A stretch of 64,000 nt of DNA from Dinghuibacter silviterrae (GTDB taxonomy: Bacteria; Bacteroidota; Bacteroidia; Chitinophagales; Chitinophagaceae). Both the position numbers and the translations under genes were made by a program. Numbering within the stretch: the stretch's first letter is position 1; every line of letters starts with the position of its first letter. The stretch covers positions 536,768 through 600,767 of the forward strand of contig NZ_SODV01000002.1 of the NCBI RefSeq assembly GCF_004366355.1, read 5' to 3'. Positions 1-8,313 of this stretch are shown here, one piece after another. Under the pieces are notes generated by a model that searched no databases, was not told the DNA's origin, and worked only from the letters and a program-made list of their open reading frames with translations.

Positions 1-1647
1 CCCGATCCACACCGCAAAAGCATAAAAACTCCCCGTATAGGCGTAGTCCCTTTCTCGCGGCTGGTTCCCCGGTTGGTTGAGGTAAAGGATGATGGCGAGA
101 CCCGTGAAGAAGAAGAACACCCCGTTGATCACCCAGTCCTTCCGTCCCCGGCGGAACTGGACAAAAAAGCCCAGCACCCCCAGCAGGAACGGGAGTCCAT
201 ACATCGGGTTGTAGCCCTTGTTGGCCGATCGCGCGGTGTCCGGCATTTTGTTTTGATCGCCCAGCCACAGGTTATCGATCCACGTGAACCCCGTAATCCA
301 GTTCCCGTCCCGTGGATTCCCATACCCCTGCAGGTCGTTCTGGCGGCCGATAAAGTTCCAGGCGAAGTACCGCCAGTACATCCAGTGAAGCTGGTAGGTC
401 AGGAACCAGGTCAGGTTGTCCCACTGGTTCGGCGCGCGTTCGTAGCCGTCGGCCGTTTTGCCGATCCCCAGCCACTCCGCATAAAAGTCTGCGTTGTCTG
501 CGTCCCAAACCCGGGGCAACCACATCTTGTCCGCCGCGGCGTATTCGGCGTGTTGCTTTCGCCCAATGACCACATACTTGTCCTCACCCTTTGCGTACCG
601 GTCGCCGTCGTTCACATAATGCGCCCGGGCGGTAAAGTTCTGGCCATACAGCAACGGAAAGTCCTGGTACTGGTCGCGCCCCAGGTAACCCGCCAGGCTG
701 ATCGGATTGTCGACGTTAAACATATCGACCCCCGGGTCCGCATTGGAACGCTCCATGGTCGTGATATAGGTCGAATACCCGATCAGCAGGAAGGTCAGGC
801 ACCAAAGCCCCAGGCGCAAAAAGCCCAGGTTTCTCCGCTTCGCCACGCGTAGGCCCGCAGCGATCGCCAGGGCGAGCAAAAAGTAAAACGTTGCAAAACC
901 CGAGAAAAAAGGCAGCCCAAGCTTATTGACAAAATAGATGTCCAGGTCCCCGGCCCAGCCCACGGTTTTCTGGATTACCACGATCTGTACGACGCCGGTG
1001 ATCACACAGCCGGTGACAAACGCCACGCACATCCCCAGCCAGCTAAAGGGATACCGGCGGAAATAATAGATCATCACCACCGCCGGCAGCACCAGCAGGC
1101 TCAGCAAGTGGACCCCGATACTCAACCCGACCAGGAAAAACAACAACACGATCCACCGGTCCGCCCCCGGCTCATCCGCCCGGTTTTCCCACTTCAGCGC
1201 CACCCAGAAAACAAGGGCGGTAAAAAAGCCCGACATCCCGTAGACTTCCGCTTCCACCGCCGAGAACCAAAAAGAGTCCGTAAAGGTATACGCCAACGCC
1301 CCCACCACCCCCGCTGCCAGGATCGTAAAGGTGTCGTCCGGTACGATCTTCCGCGCAAAATGTGTGATGGTCCAGAAAAGGAAAAGGATGCTCAACCCGC
1401 TCCCCATCGCCGACAACGTGTTCACCGCCATCGCCGGGTGCGCAGGAGACAAAAGGATACAAATTCTGCCCATCAGGATGAACAAAGGCGCCCCCGGCGG
1501 GTGGGGAATCTGCACCTTGCTCGCGGAAGCGATAAATTCCCCGCAATCCCAGAAGCTCCCGGTGGCCTCCCTGGTCATGAGGTAAACGATACACGCGATT
1601 CCGCCGACGATCCAGCCGGTGATGTTGTTGGCTTTCCTAAACTGCAT
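1..1647 (-). CDS. DUF2723 family multi-pass membrane protein (C-terminus cut off by window edge)
   Basis: Open reading frame on the minus strand from ATG at 1647 to the window edge, 549 codons with no stop. The N-terminus reads MQFRKANNITGWIVGG and is followed by FWDCGEFIASASKVQIPHPP, the hallmark of DUF2723. Many hydrophobic segments follow, and near the edge it reads PRERDYAYTGSFYAFAVWIG, also typical of the family. DUF2723 proteins are inner-membrane, glycosyltransferase-like proteins of about 1000 residues common in Bacteroidota and often labelled protein O-mannosyltransferase-like; their substrate is not established here. About half the protein is missing. It starts 23 nt after the stop of the hydroxylase-sulfotransferase fusion, so the two are probably co-transcribed. 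Confidence 0.85.
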   Translation of the reverse strand, partial: MQFRKANNITGWIVGGIACIVYLMTREATGSFWDCGEFIASASKVQIPHPPGAPLFILMGRICILLSPAHPAMAVNTLSAMGSGLSILFLFWTITHFARKIVPDDTFTILAAGVVGALAYTFTDSFWFSAVEAEVYGMSGFFTALVFWVALKWENRADEPGADRWIVLLFFLVGLSIGVHLLSLLVLPAVVMIYYFRRYPFSWLGMCVAFVTGCVITGVVQIVVIQKTVGWAGDLDIYFVNKLGLPFFSGFATFYFLLALAIAAGLRVAKRRNLGFLRLGLWCLTFLLIGYSTYITTMERSNADPGVDMFNVDNPISLAGYLGRDQYQDFPLLYGQNFTARAHYVNDGDRYAKGEDKYVVIGRKQHAEYAAADKMWLPRVWDADNADFYAEWLGIGKTADGYERAPNQWDNLTWFLTYQLHWMYWRYFAWNFIGRQNDLQGYGNPRDGNWITGFTWIDNLWLGDQNKMPDTARSANKGYNPMYGLPFLLGVLGFFVQFRRGRKDWVINGVFFFFTGLAIILYLNQPGNQPRERDYAYTGSFYAFAVWIG

Positions 1648-1670
1648 AGGGCGACAAACCTAATGAAAAA

Positions 1671-3551
1671 TTACTGTCCCCGGCGCTGCCGTTCCAGCTG
1701 TTGGTACAATGTGAATAAGGGCTCCAGCAAGGTGTCTGCCAGCCCCGCGCCCGCCTCCTCCGAAAAGACCTGGGCCGGGCGTTTCGCATGGAACCGGCTT
1801 CGCTCCGCCATCTTGTCCCTCCACTCCGGCCCGATGGGCGTGTTCGTCCTTTGCGCGATCCGTTCCACGATCGCCGGAATCCCTTCCGTATAGTTGACAA
1901 GGTAGGCATGTGGATCGGCCGCCGCCACCTCCATGAAGCGCTTCATGTATTGCGCCAGCACCCACGCCATGTGGGCGTCGAGGTCGTTGGGCGCGGTGTC
2001 GGCGTCCGGCATCGGGCCGGTGGCGCCCGCCTCGCTCCGCCCCGGGCCGCCCGGTTCGCTCCGTCCAGGGCTGCCCGTTTCGCTCCGCCTCGCGGCGCCC
2101 CGGAAAATCTCGCGCTCGATCACCCCCGGGACCGAATGCATCCCCCTTTGTTTGCGCTGCGAGTACAACACCTCCTCCGGGGAACGGTAGAGCAGGAAAA
2201 ACGGTACGTCCGGAAAGAGGGATCTATATAGTGGATGGAAAAAGATGTGCCAGCTGTCCGTCTTTACGAATAACCGTTCCTCTGCGCCAGACCGTTTTTG
2301 TCCATAAAATTGCAACGCGCTTTTGACGGCGCCCGCCACGTCTCCAGGAGGCACCTCCGGCACCCGGTATTCCGCCCGCAAAAGATCGTCGATAAAGGGC
2401 ACCTCGGCGAGCACGATGTGCTTTGGTTCCAGCCCCAACAGTTGCGCCGCCAGCGTCGACCCGCAGCGTGACACGTGAAAGATGATGGCGCCCGGCGCCA
2501 CCGAAGGCATCTCCGGCGCCCACTCCATCATCGCCGGGACGCTCCCCAGCACCTGGAATGCCCGCCGGTTCCCCGGTTGGTTGCGGCAAATATTCAGCGT
2601 CTCGTCAAAGAATGGATCCGTGAACGGCACGTCCCCGGCGTCGATCCACCGGCACAGCCATTCGTCCTCGCGCCGGATCAGCGCGGCGGGGATCCAGTTG
2701 CGCAGCGCGGCTGCGCGCGCCTCCGGCGCGGGCTCGCGCCCGCCGTCAGGCGGCGCTGCGTTGCGCATGGCGCCTGCCGAGGCGGCGTCGCGCTCGCGCC
2801 CCGCGCCGTCTTCGCTGGCGGCGGCCTTCGGCACCGCGCCGGGCGCCGCGCCAGCACCCGCTGTCGGCGCTGCGCGGAGCGCAGCCTCCAGCTCGTCGGC
2901 GAGCGCATGCGCCCCCTGAAGCCGCAGCTCCGCGATGACCGCCTCCTGCTCGCCGTGTGCGGGCGCGGACGACGCGTAGCTAAGCTCGCCCCGGGCGAAC
3001 AGTTCCTGGAGCTCCGGGGTCACGGGACCGTCTACAACGAGGTGGATGCGGTCGGTCGGTCCTGGGTTGGAGACGCGGTGGGGGAGGTTGGCGTTGATGT
3101 ACCAGCAGTCGCCGGCGCGCATGGGGACGCGCTCCCCGTCTACCACGAATTCCACGGCCTCGTGGGTGAAGAGGGGGAAGTGGAGACGGACCTCGCCTTG
3201 TTCGACGCTGAGGTCGTTATCTCGGTGTTCCTTGATCAGGGCACCCGGCGCGAGGCGGAGGAGCCGGACGGACCAGAGCGGGAATGGTAAGGAATCCAAA
3301 AAGGCGCGCAGCACGGGCGTGTGCGCCATCAGGGGGGTGTCGGCAAAGGGGGCCTGGCCGAGGGCATCGGCGACGACGTGACCGGGGTTGCCGCCGGGGG
3401 CCCGGAGCGAGAGCACGGTCCAGTCTCCCTGGTAGTGGGCGGTATTGAAGTGGGCCTTCCACACGGAGGGAAGGGCGGCCACTTCCGCCTGTAATGTGGC
3501 CAGGGGAAGGGTTACAGGTAAACGGGCGAAGCGGACGATGGTTGGAGGCAA
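1671..3551 (-). CDS. Fusion: aspartyl/asparaginyl beta-hydroxylase-like domain plus sulfotransferase-like domain
   Basis: 626 residues. Residues 1-180 resemble the cupin-fold aspartyl/asparaginyl beta-hydroxylase family: KEHRDNDL gives a candidate iron ligand His109, and LPHRVSNPGPTDRIHL gives His158 with Arg168 as the 2-oxoglutarate anchor. Residues about 195-290 are an Ala/Gly/Pro/Arg-rich linker of extreme GC content. Residues about 290-626 carry a sulfotransferase-like P-loop, FHVSRCGSTLAAQLL (358-372), and a possible 3'-phosphate motif LLYRSPEEVLYSQ (454-466). Residues 489-512 are three tandem 8-residue repeats. Substrate unknown; the hydroxylase could instead be a non-catalytic cupin. 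It lies directly upstream of the DUF2723 gene. Confidence 0.72.
   Translation of the reverse strand: MPPTIVRFARLPVTLPLATLQAEVAALPSVWKAHFNTAHYQGDWTVLSLRAPGGNPGHVVADALGQAPFADTPLMAHTPVLRAFLDSLPFPLWSVRLLRLAPGALIKEHRDNDLSVEQGEVRLHFPLFTHEAVEFVVDGERVPMRAGDCWYINANLPHRVSNPGPTDRIHLVVDGPVTPELQELFARGELSYASSAPAHGEQEAVIAELRLQGAHALADELEAALRAAPTAGAGAAPGAVPKAAASEDGAGRERDAASAGAMRNAAPPDGGREPAPEARAAALRNWIPAALIRREDEWLCRWIDAGDVPFTDPFFDETLNICRNQPGNRRAFQVLGSVPAMMEWAPEMPSVAPGAIIFHVSRCGSTLAAQLLGLEPKHIVLAEVPFIDDLLRAEYRVPEVPPGDVAGAVKSALQFYGQKRSGAEERLFVKTDSWHIFFHPLYRSLFPDVPFFLLYRSPEEVLYSQRKQRGMHSVPGVIEREIFRGAARRSETGSPGRSEPGGPGRSEAGATGPMPDADTAPNDLDAHMAWVLAQYMKRFMEVAAADPHAYLVNYTEGIPAIVERIAQRTNTPIGPEWRDKMAERSRFHAKRPAQVFSEEAGAGLADTLLEPLFTLYQQLERQRRGQ
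2025..2096. repeat. Three tandem 24-bp in-frame repeats inside the fusion gene
   Basis: Three consecutive 24-bp units (2025-2048, 2049-2072, 2073-2096) share the pattern GCCCG-nn-TCGCTCCG. On the coding (minus) strand each gives eight residues of the form RSE-x-G-x-x-G (RSETGSPG, RSEPGGPG, RSEAGATG). The unit length keeps the frame, so copy number can change without breaking the protein. They sit in a loop insertion of the sulfotransferase-like domain. Confidence 0.85.
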
Positions 3552-3628
3552 AGCAGCGATCGATTTTAGCTACGAATGTATGCCACTTTTCCAGTAGCTT
3601 TAAGCCCACTTTTACAACACCGATCGAC

Positions 3629-4789
3629 ATGCACTACAAATTACGCCTCGGGATGATCGGCGGAGGGCAGGGCGCCTTTATCGGCGCGGTCCACCGCATC
3701 GCGGCCCGGATGGATGACGCTTATGAGCTGGTGGGTGGGGCCTTTAGCGGGGATCCCGAACGCTCCAGGGCGAGCGGGGTGGCGCTGGGGCTGGACCCGG
3801 CCCGCTGCTATGGTTCTTACCGGGAACTTTTTGACAAGGAAATGGCCCTGCCGGAAGACCGGAGGATGCAGGTGATCAGCATCGTGACACCGAACCACGT
3901 CCATTTCGAACCGGCGCGGCTGGCGCTGGAGTGTGGGATGCACGTGGTGCTGGACAAGCCGATGACTTTTTCGCTGGCGGAGGCGCTGGAGTTGCAAAAG
4001 ACGGTGGTGGCCAGCGGCAGACGTTTTTGCCTGACGCATACGTATACGGGTTACCCCATGGTCAAGGAGGCCAGGTCGTTGGTGGCTTCGGGGGTTCTGG
4101 GCGCGGTGCGTAAGGTATACGTAGAATACCCACAAGGATGGCTGAGTAAAAGCGAGGAGAGCGGGAACAACAAACAGGCGGCCTGGCGGACCGACCCGCA
4201 CCAAAGCGGGATCGCCGGGGCGATGGGGGACATCGGCACGCACGCGTTTAACCTGGCGGAATATGTGAGCGGCCTGACCGTGTCTCACATGAATGCAGAC
4301 ATACAAACGGTCGTACCGGGCCGGCGCCTGGACGATGACGGGTCGATCCTGCTCCGTTTCAAAGGCGGGGCCAGCGGCGTTTTGATGGCGACCCAGATCG
4401 CGGCGGGAGAGGAGAACAATGTCCGCATCCGCGTGTATGGCGAAAAGGGCGGCCTGGAGTGGCAACAGAACGACGCAAACACCCTACAGGTAAAGTGGCT
4501 GGACAGACCGACGGAGCTGTACCGGACGGCACAGGCCTATACAAGCTCGTTTGCGCGGCACAACACGCGCACACCGGGGGGGCACCCCGAAGGATACCTG
4601 GAGGCGTTTGCCAACTTGTATCGAAACGTGGCCGAGTGCATCGTAGCGGACCTGGAAGGCAGGACACCATCGCCTGAGTCGCTGGATTATCCCGGTATCG
4701 CCGAAGGCGTACGCGGGATGGCCTTTATCGAGACGGCCATCGCCTCCGGGCGGTCGGACCAAAAATGGATACCGTTGAACATTTCATAA
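3629..4789 (+). CDS. Gfo/Idh/MocA family NAD(P)-dependent oxidoreductase
   Basis: 386 residues from ATG 3629. The start is fixed by the Rossmann motif MIGGGQGAFIG at residues 9-19, directly after MHYKLRLG; a longer frame from 3494 encodes implausible sequence opposite the neighbouring gene. LDKP at about residues 107-110 corresponds to the EKP motif of the family, and GTHAFNLAEYVSGL (about 205) supplies a candidate catalytic His. Family members oxidise or reduce sugar hydroxyls using bound NAD(P). First gene of a co-directional set with an isomerase, GMC oxidoreductase and MFS transporter, which suggests oxidation and isomerisation of a sugar or glycoside. Cytoplasmic; exact substrate unknown. 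Confidence 0.88.
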   Translation: MHYKLRLGMIGGGQGAFIGAVHRIAARMDDAYELVGGAFSGDPERSRASGVALGLDPARCYGSYRELFDKEMALPEDRRMQVISIVTPNHVHFEPARLALECGMHVVLDKPMTFSLAEALELQKTVVASGRRFCLTHTYTGYPMVKEARSLVASGVLGAVRKVYVEYPQGWLSKSEESGNNKQAAWRTDPHQSGIAGAMGDIGTHAFNLAEYVSGLTVSHMNADIQTVVPGRRLDDDGSILLRFKGGASGVLMATQIAAGEENNVRIRVYGEKGGLEWQQNDANTLQVKWLDRPTELYRTAQAYTSSFARHNTRTPGGHPEGYLEAFANLYRNVAECIVADLEGRTPSPESLDYPGIAEGVRGMAFIETAIASGRSDQKWIPLNIS

Positions 4790-4805
4790 TAACTTTTTTC
4801 TTGCC

Positions 4806-5858
4806 ATGCGAACCATCAAAGGACCGGCCATCTTCCTGGCCCAATTCATAGGGGACAAGGCGCCCTTCGACAGCCTGGACGGCATCTGCGCCTGGGCCAA
4901 GGGCCTTGGGTATAAGGGTATTCAATTGCCGACGAATGACACCCGGTTTATCGACCTGCAAAAAGCGGCGGAGAGCAAGACCTACGCCGACGAACTGAAG
5001 GGCAGGGTGGGGGCCCACGGGCTGGAGATCACCGAACTGTCTACGCACCTGCAGGGACAATTGGTGGCGGTACACCCGGCTTACGATTCTTTTTTTGACG
5101 GGTTTGCCCCTGCGGCCGTCCGTGGAAACCCCAAGGCAAGGACAGCGTGGGCAGTGCAGCAACTGACGTATGCCGCCAAGGCATCGAAGAACCTGGGGTT
5201 ACAAGCTCATGTGACGTTTAGCGGATCGTTTCTCTGGCCGATGGTGTATCCCTGGCCGCAGCGGCCCGCCGGCCTGGTGGAAGATGGGTTCAGGGAGTTG
5301 GGGAAGCGCTGGCTACCCATCCTGCAAATCTTTGAAATACAAGAGATCGACCTTTGTTACGAGTTGCACCCGGGGGAGGACTTACACGACGGGGTGACCT
5401 TCGAGCGATTCCTGAAAGAGGTACACGATCATCCGCGCGCCAATATACTCTATGATCCCTCTCACTTTGTGCTTCAGTGTCTGGACTACCTGTCCTTTAT
5501 CGATATCTACCATGAGCGCATCCGGATGTTTCATGTCAAGGATGCGGAATTTAACCCCACGGGCCGTCAGGGTGTGTATGGGGGCTATTCCGGCTGGATC
5601 GACAGAGCGGGGCGTTTCCGCTCTTTGGGGGACGGGCAGGTAGATTTCAAATCCATCTTCAGCAAGATGGCGCAGTACGATTTTCCGGGCTGGGCGGTGT
5701 TGGAATGGGAGTGTTGTCTGAAGCATCCGGAGGATGGGGCGCGGGAAGGCGCCCAATTTATCAAGGAACACATCATTCACGTGACGGACAAGGCCTTTGA
5801 CGATTTTGCAGCGAGCGGCGTGGACGCGGCGGCGAACCGAAGGGTACTGGGGATTTGA
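4806..5858 (+). CDS. Sugar phosphate isomerase/epimerase (AP endonuclease family 2 TIM barrel)
   Basis: 350 residues, 16 nt after the Gfo/Idh stop, so probably the same transcript. Segments typical of the xylose-isomerase-like TIM barrel are visible: GLGYKGIQLPTND near the N-terminus, then metal-ligand candidates in CYELHPGEDL, ILYDPSHF, FHVKDAEF and VLEWECCLKH. These divalent-metal enzymes interconvert ketose/aldose or epimeric sugars. Paired with a Gfo/Idh oxidoreductase it likely handles a keto-sugar intermediate. No signal peptide. Substrate cannot be read from sequence alone. Confidence 0.87.
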   Translation: MRTIKGPAIFLAQFIGDKAPFDSLDGICAWAKGLGYKGIQLPTNDTRFIDLQKAAESKTYADELKGRVGAHGLEITELSTHLQGQLVAVHPAYDSFFDGFAPAAVRGNPKARTAWAVQQLTYAAKASKNLGLQAHVTFSGSFLWPMVYPWPQRPAGLVEDGFRELGKRWLPILQIFEIQEIDLCYELHPGEDLHDGVTFERFLKEVHDHPRANILYDPSHFVLQCLDYLSFIDIYHERIRMFHVKDAEFNPTGRQGVYGGYSGWIDRAGRFRSLGDGQVDFKSIFSKMAQYDFPGWAVLEWECCLKHPEDGAREGAQFIKEHIIHVTDKAFDDFAASGVDAAANRRVLGI

Positions 5859-5984
5859 GTTGCGCGATCGATTGCGCGCGGGGAAGTGCGTGATAGAACG
5901 CAATGGACAAGCGGTCGCCCGCTTTGATAATTATTCCTTACTTTGTAATCGATAACATAGATTGTTTGCACTTAACCAACTATC

Positions 5985-7664
5985 ATGCCCGACAATGAAT
6001 TCGATGCGATCGTCGTGGGCTCCGGGATCAGCGGAGGCTGGGCGGCGAAGGAACTGACCGAAAAAGGTCTTAAGGTATTGCTTCTGGAACGGGGACGCAA
6101 TATCGAGCACGTGAAGGACTATGTGAATGCGAGCAAGGCGCCCTGGCAGTACCCGCACCGCGGCTCCAGGACCCAGGAGATGATCCAGAATTATCCGGTG
6201 CTGAAGCGGGATTATCCTTTGAACGAGACCAACCTGGACTATTGGGTCAACGAGAAAGAATCACCCTATACCGAGGTAAAGCGTTTTGACTGGTTCCGCG
6301 GGTACCATGTGGGCGGGCGTTCGCTCATGTGGGGCCGGCAGAGCTATCGCTGGAGCGATTTTGATTTTGAGGCCAATGCCAAGGATGGCATTGGGATCGA
6401 CTGGCCGGTCCGGTACAAGGACATCGCGCCCTGGTATGAATACGTCGAAAAGTTTGCGGGGATCAGCGGGTCGAAGGAAGGCCTGCCCCAGCTTCCGGAC
6501 AGCCACTTCCTGCCGGCGATGCAGATGAACGTCGTGGAAAAGGATGTCGCCGCCCGTCTGAAAGCCTATTACAAGGATGCCCGTCACATGATCATCGGGC
6601 GTGTCGCGAATATCACCGAGCCCTTACCGGGCCGGACCAATTGCCAGTACCGGAACGAATGCTGGCTGGGTTGTCCTTTCGGGGCTTATTTTTCCACCCA
6701 ATCTTCGACCCTGCCCGCGGCGCTGGCGACGAATAATCTAAAGCTGCGGCCCTGGTCCATCGTGACCCGGGTCCTGTATGACAAGGACAAGAAACGCGCG
6801 ACCGGGGTGGAAGTCCTGGACGCGGAGAATAACCAGACCTATGTGTACAAAGCCAAGATCGTCTTCCTGAACGCCTCTACAATCAACACGGCGTGGCTGC
6901 TGATGAACTCCGCCACGGACGTATGGCCGGACGGTTTGGGATCGAGCAGCGGCGAGCTGGGGCACAACCTGATGGACCATCACCTGGACGTGGGCGCCAG
7001 TGGCTCGGTCGATGGGTTCGACGACAAATATTACTACGGCCGCCGGGCCAACGGGGTCTATATTCCCCGTTTCCGGAACCTCTTCGGGGACAAGCGGGAG
7101 TACCTCCGCGGCTTTGGATACCAGGGGGGCGCGGGCCGCGGCAACTGGAAGCGGGAGATTGCCGAGCTCAGCATCGGGGCCGATCTGAAGGAAGCCCTGT
7201 CCGAACCCGGGCCTTGGAGCATGGGGATCGGCGGGTTTGGCGAAACCCTGCCGTACCACGACAACAAGGTCACCCTTGACAAAACGAAAAAGGACAAATG
7301 GGGACTGAACGTCCCCGCCGTGGAAGCCACGCTGCACGACAACGAATGGAAGATGCGCAAGGACATGCAGGCCGACGCCATCGAAATGCTCACCGCCGCG
7401 GGGGTAAAGGATGTCAAGGGTTTTGACAACAACCCTGTCCTGGGCCGCGGGATCCATGAGATGGGTACGGCACGCATGGGCCGGGACCCCAAGACGTCGG
7501 TGCTCAACGAATGGAACCAGGTGTGGGACGCGCCCAACGTATTTGTCACGGACGGGTCCTTTATGACATCGGCCAACTGTGTCAACCCTTCTTTGAGCTA
7601 TATGGCTTTTACTGCCCGCGCGGCAAATCACGCGGTGGAAGAGCTGAAAAAAATGAACCTCTAA
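5985..7664 (+). CDS. GMC-family FAD-dependent oxidoreductase (glycoside/gluconate dehydrogenase large subunit type)
   Basis: 559 residues. The N-terminal FAD-binding motif is VVGSGISGGWAAKEL (about 10-24). The C-terminus carries HEMGTARMG and TSANCVNPSLSYMAF, the usual His/Asn active-site region of GMC enzymes. A Cys-rich stretch NCQYRNECWLGCPFG (about 220-235) is typical of the gluconate-2-dehydrogenase-like branch. No signal peptide of its own; these subunits are usually exported by hitch-hiking with a Tat-signal small subunit, and such a gene follows 11 nt downstream. Known relatives oxidise sugars or the C3 hydroxyl of glycosides and pass electrons to cytochromes. No cytochrome gene is adjacent here. 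Confidence 0.9.
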   Translation: MPDNEFDAIVVGSGISGGWAAKELTEKGLKVLLLERGRNIEHVKDYVNASKAPWQYPHRGSRTQEMIQNYPVLKRDYPLNETNLDYWVNEKESPYTEVKRFDWFRGYHVGGRSLMWGRQSYRWSDFDFEANAKDGIGIDWPVRYKDIAPWYEYVEKFAGISGSKEGLPQLPDSHFLPAMQMNVVEKDVAARLKAYYKDARHMIIGRVANITEPLPGRTNCQYRNECWLGCPFGAYFSTQSSTLPAALATNNLKLRPWSIVTRVLYDKDKKRATGVEVLDAENNQTYVYKAKIVFLNASTINTAWLLMNSATDVWPDGLGSSSGELGHNLMDHHLDVGASGSVDGFDDKYYYGRRANGVYIPRFRNLFGDKREYLRGFGYQGGAGRGNWKREIAELSIGADLKEALSEPGPWSMGIGGFGETLPYHDNKVTLDKTKKDKWGLNVPAVEATLHDNEWKMRKDMQADAIEMLTAAGVKDVKGFDNNPVLGRGIHEMGTARMGRDPKTSVLNEWNQVWDAPNVFVTDGSFMTSANCVNPSLSYMAFTARAANHAVEELKKMNL

Positions 7665-7675
7665 TTTGACCTGAT

Positions 7676-8284
7676 ATGCAAAGAAGAGAAGCTTTACAGA
7701 TGGTGGCCGTCCTGATGGGCGGGACGATCATCGGCGCGGAGGCCTTTTTGACGGGTTGCAAAACCACCCCCACCCAAACGGGGTTGTTCGCGGATACGGA
7801 CGGTGCTTTGCTCGACGAGATCGGAGAAACCATCCTCCCTGTTACGCCCGATTCCCCGGGCGCCAAAGACGCCAGGATCGGCGATTTCATGAAATTGATC
7901 GTCACGGATTGTTATTCACCCAGGGACCAGAAGGTTTTCCTGAATGGCCTCCAGGCCTTGAAGGACAAGGGTTTTATGAACATGACCGCTGCGCAGAAAC
8001 ACGACCTGCTGGTGGGGCTGGACAAGGAAGCCAAGGATTACGATAAAGCCAACGACGACAAAGCGCCCAAAACGCACCCTGACCCTACGGCCTGGGTCGA
8101 CCCGGACGCGGGTGCGGCCAAACACTACTTTACCATGATGAAGCAGCTGACCATTTGGGGTTTCTTTAGTTCTGAACCGGGGGCGACAAAAGCCTGCCGG
8201 TATGTGCCGGTGCCCGGAAGGTTTGACGGTGACGTCCCTTATAAGAAGGGCGATAAGGGCTGGGCGACGTCCAGTGCAACATAA
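7676..8284 (+). CDS. Gluconate 2-dehydrogenase subunit 3 family protein
   Basis: 202 residues. The N-terminus has a paired arginine (MQRREALQMVAVLMGG) followed by a hydrophobic stretch and LTGC, consistent with a Tat-type and/or lipoprotein signal. The body (DEIGETILPVTPDSPGAKDA, then DRAxx-like helices ending in GFFSSEPGATKACRYVPVPG) fits the small subunit 3 of membrane-bound GMC dehydrogenases. Its likely role is to export and anchor the GMC large subunit encoded 11 nt upstream. Confidence 0.87.
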   Translation: MQRREALQMVAVLMGGTIIGAEAFLTGCKTTPTQTGLFADTDGALLDEIGETILPVTPDSPGAKDARIGDFMKLIVTDCYSPRDQKVFLNGLQALKDKGFMNMTAAQKHDLLVGLDKEAKDYDKANDDKAPKTHPDPTAWVDPDAGAAKHYFTMMKQLTIWGFFSSEPGATKACRYVPVPGRFDGDVPYKKGDKGWATSSAT

Positions 8285-8313
8285 AATCCATATCTTACAC
8301 TAAACGACTTGCC

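Noticed and set aside
73-852. 259-codon plus-strand frame
   Set aside because: It lies opposite the DUF2723 gene, whose minus-strand frame has clear family motifs; the plus frame has none.
3494-3628. N-terminal extension of the Gfo/Idh gene
   Set aside because: It overlaps the divergent fusion gene, and the Rossmann motif requires the start near ATG 3629.
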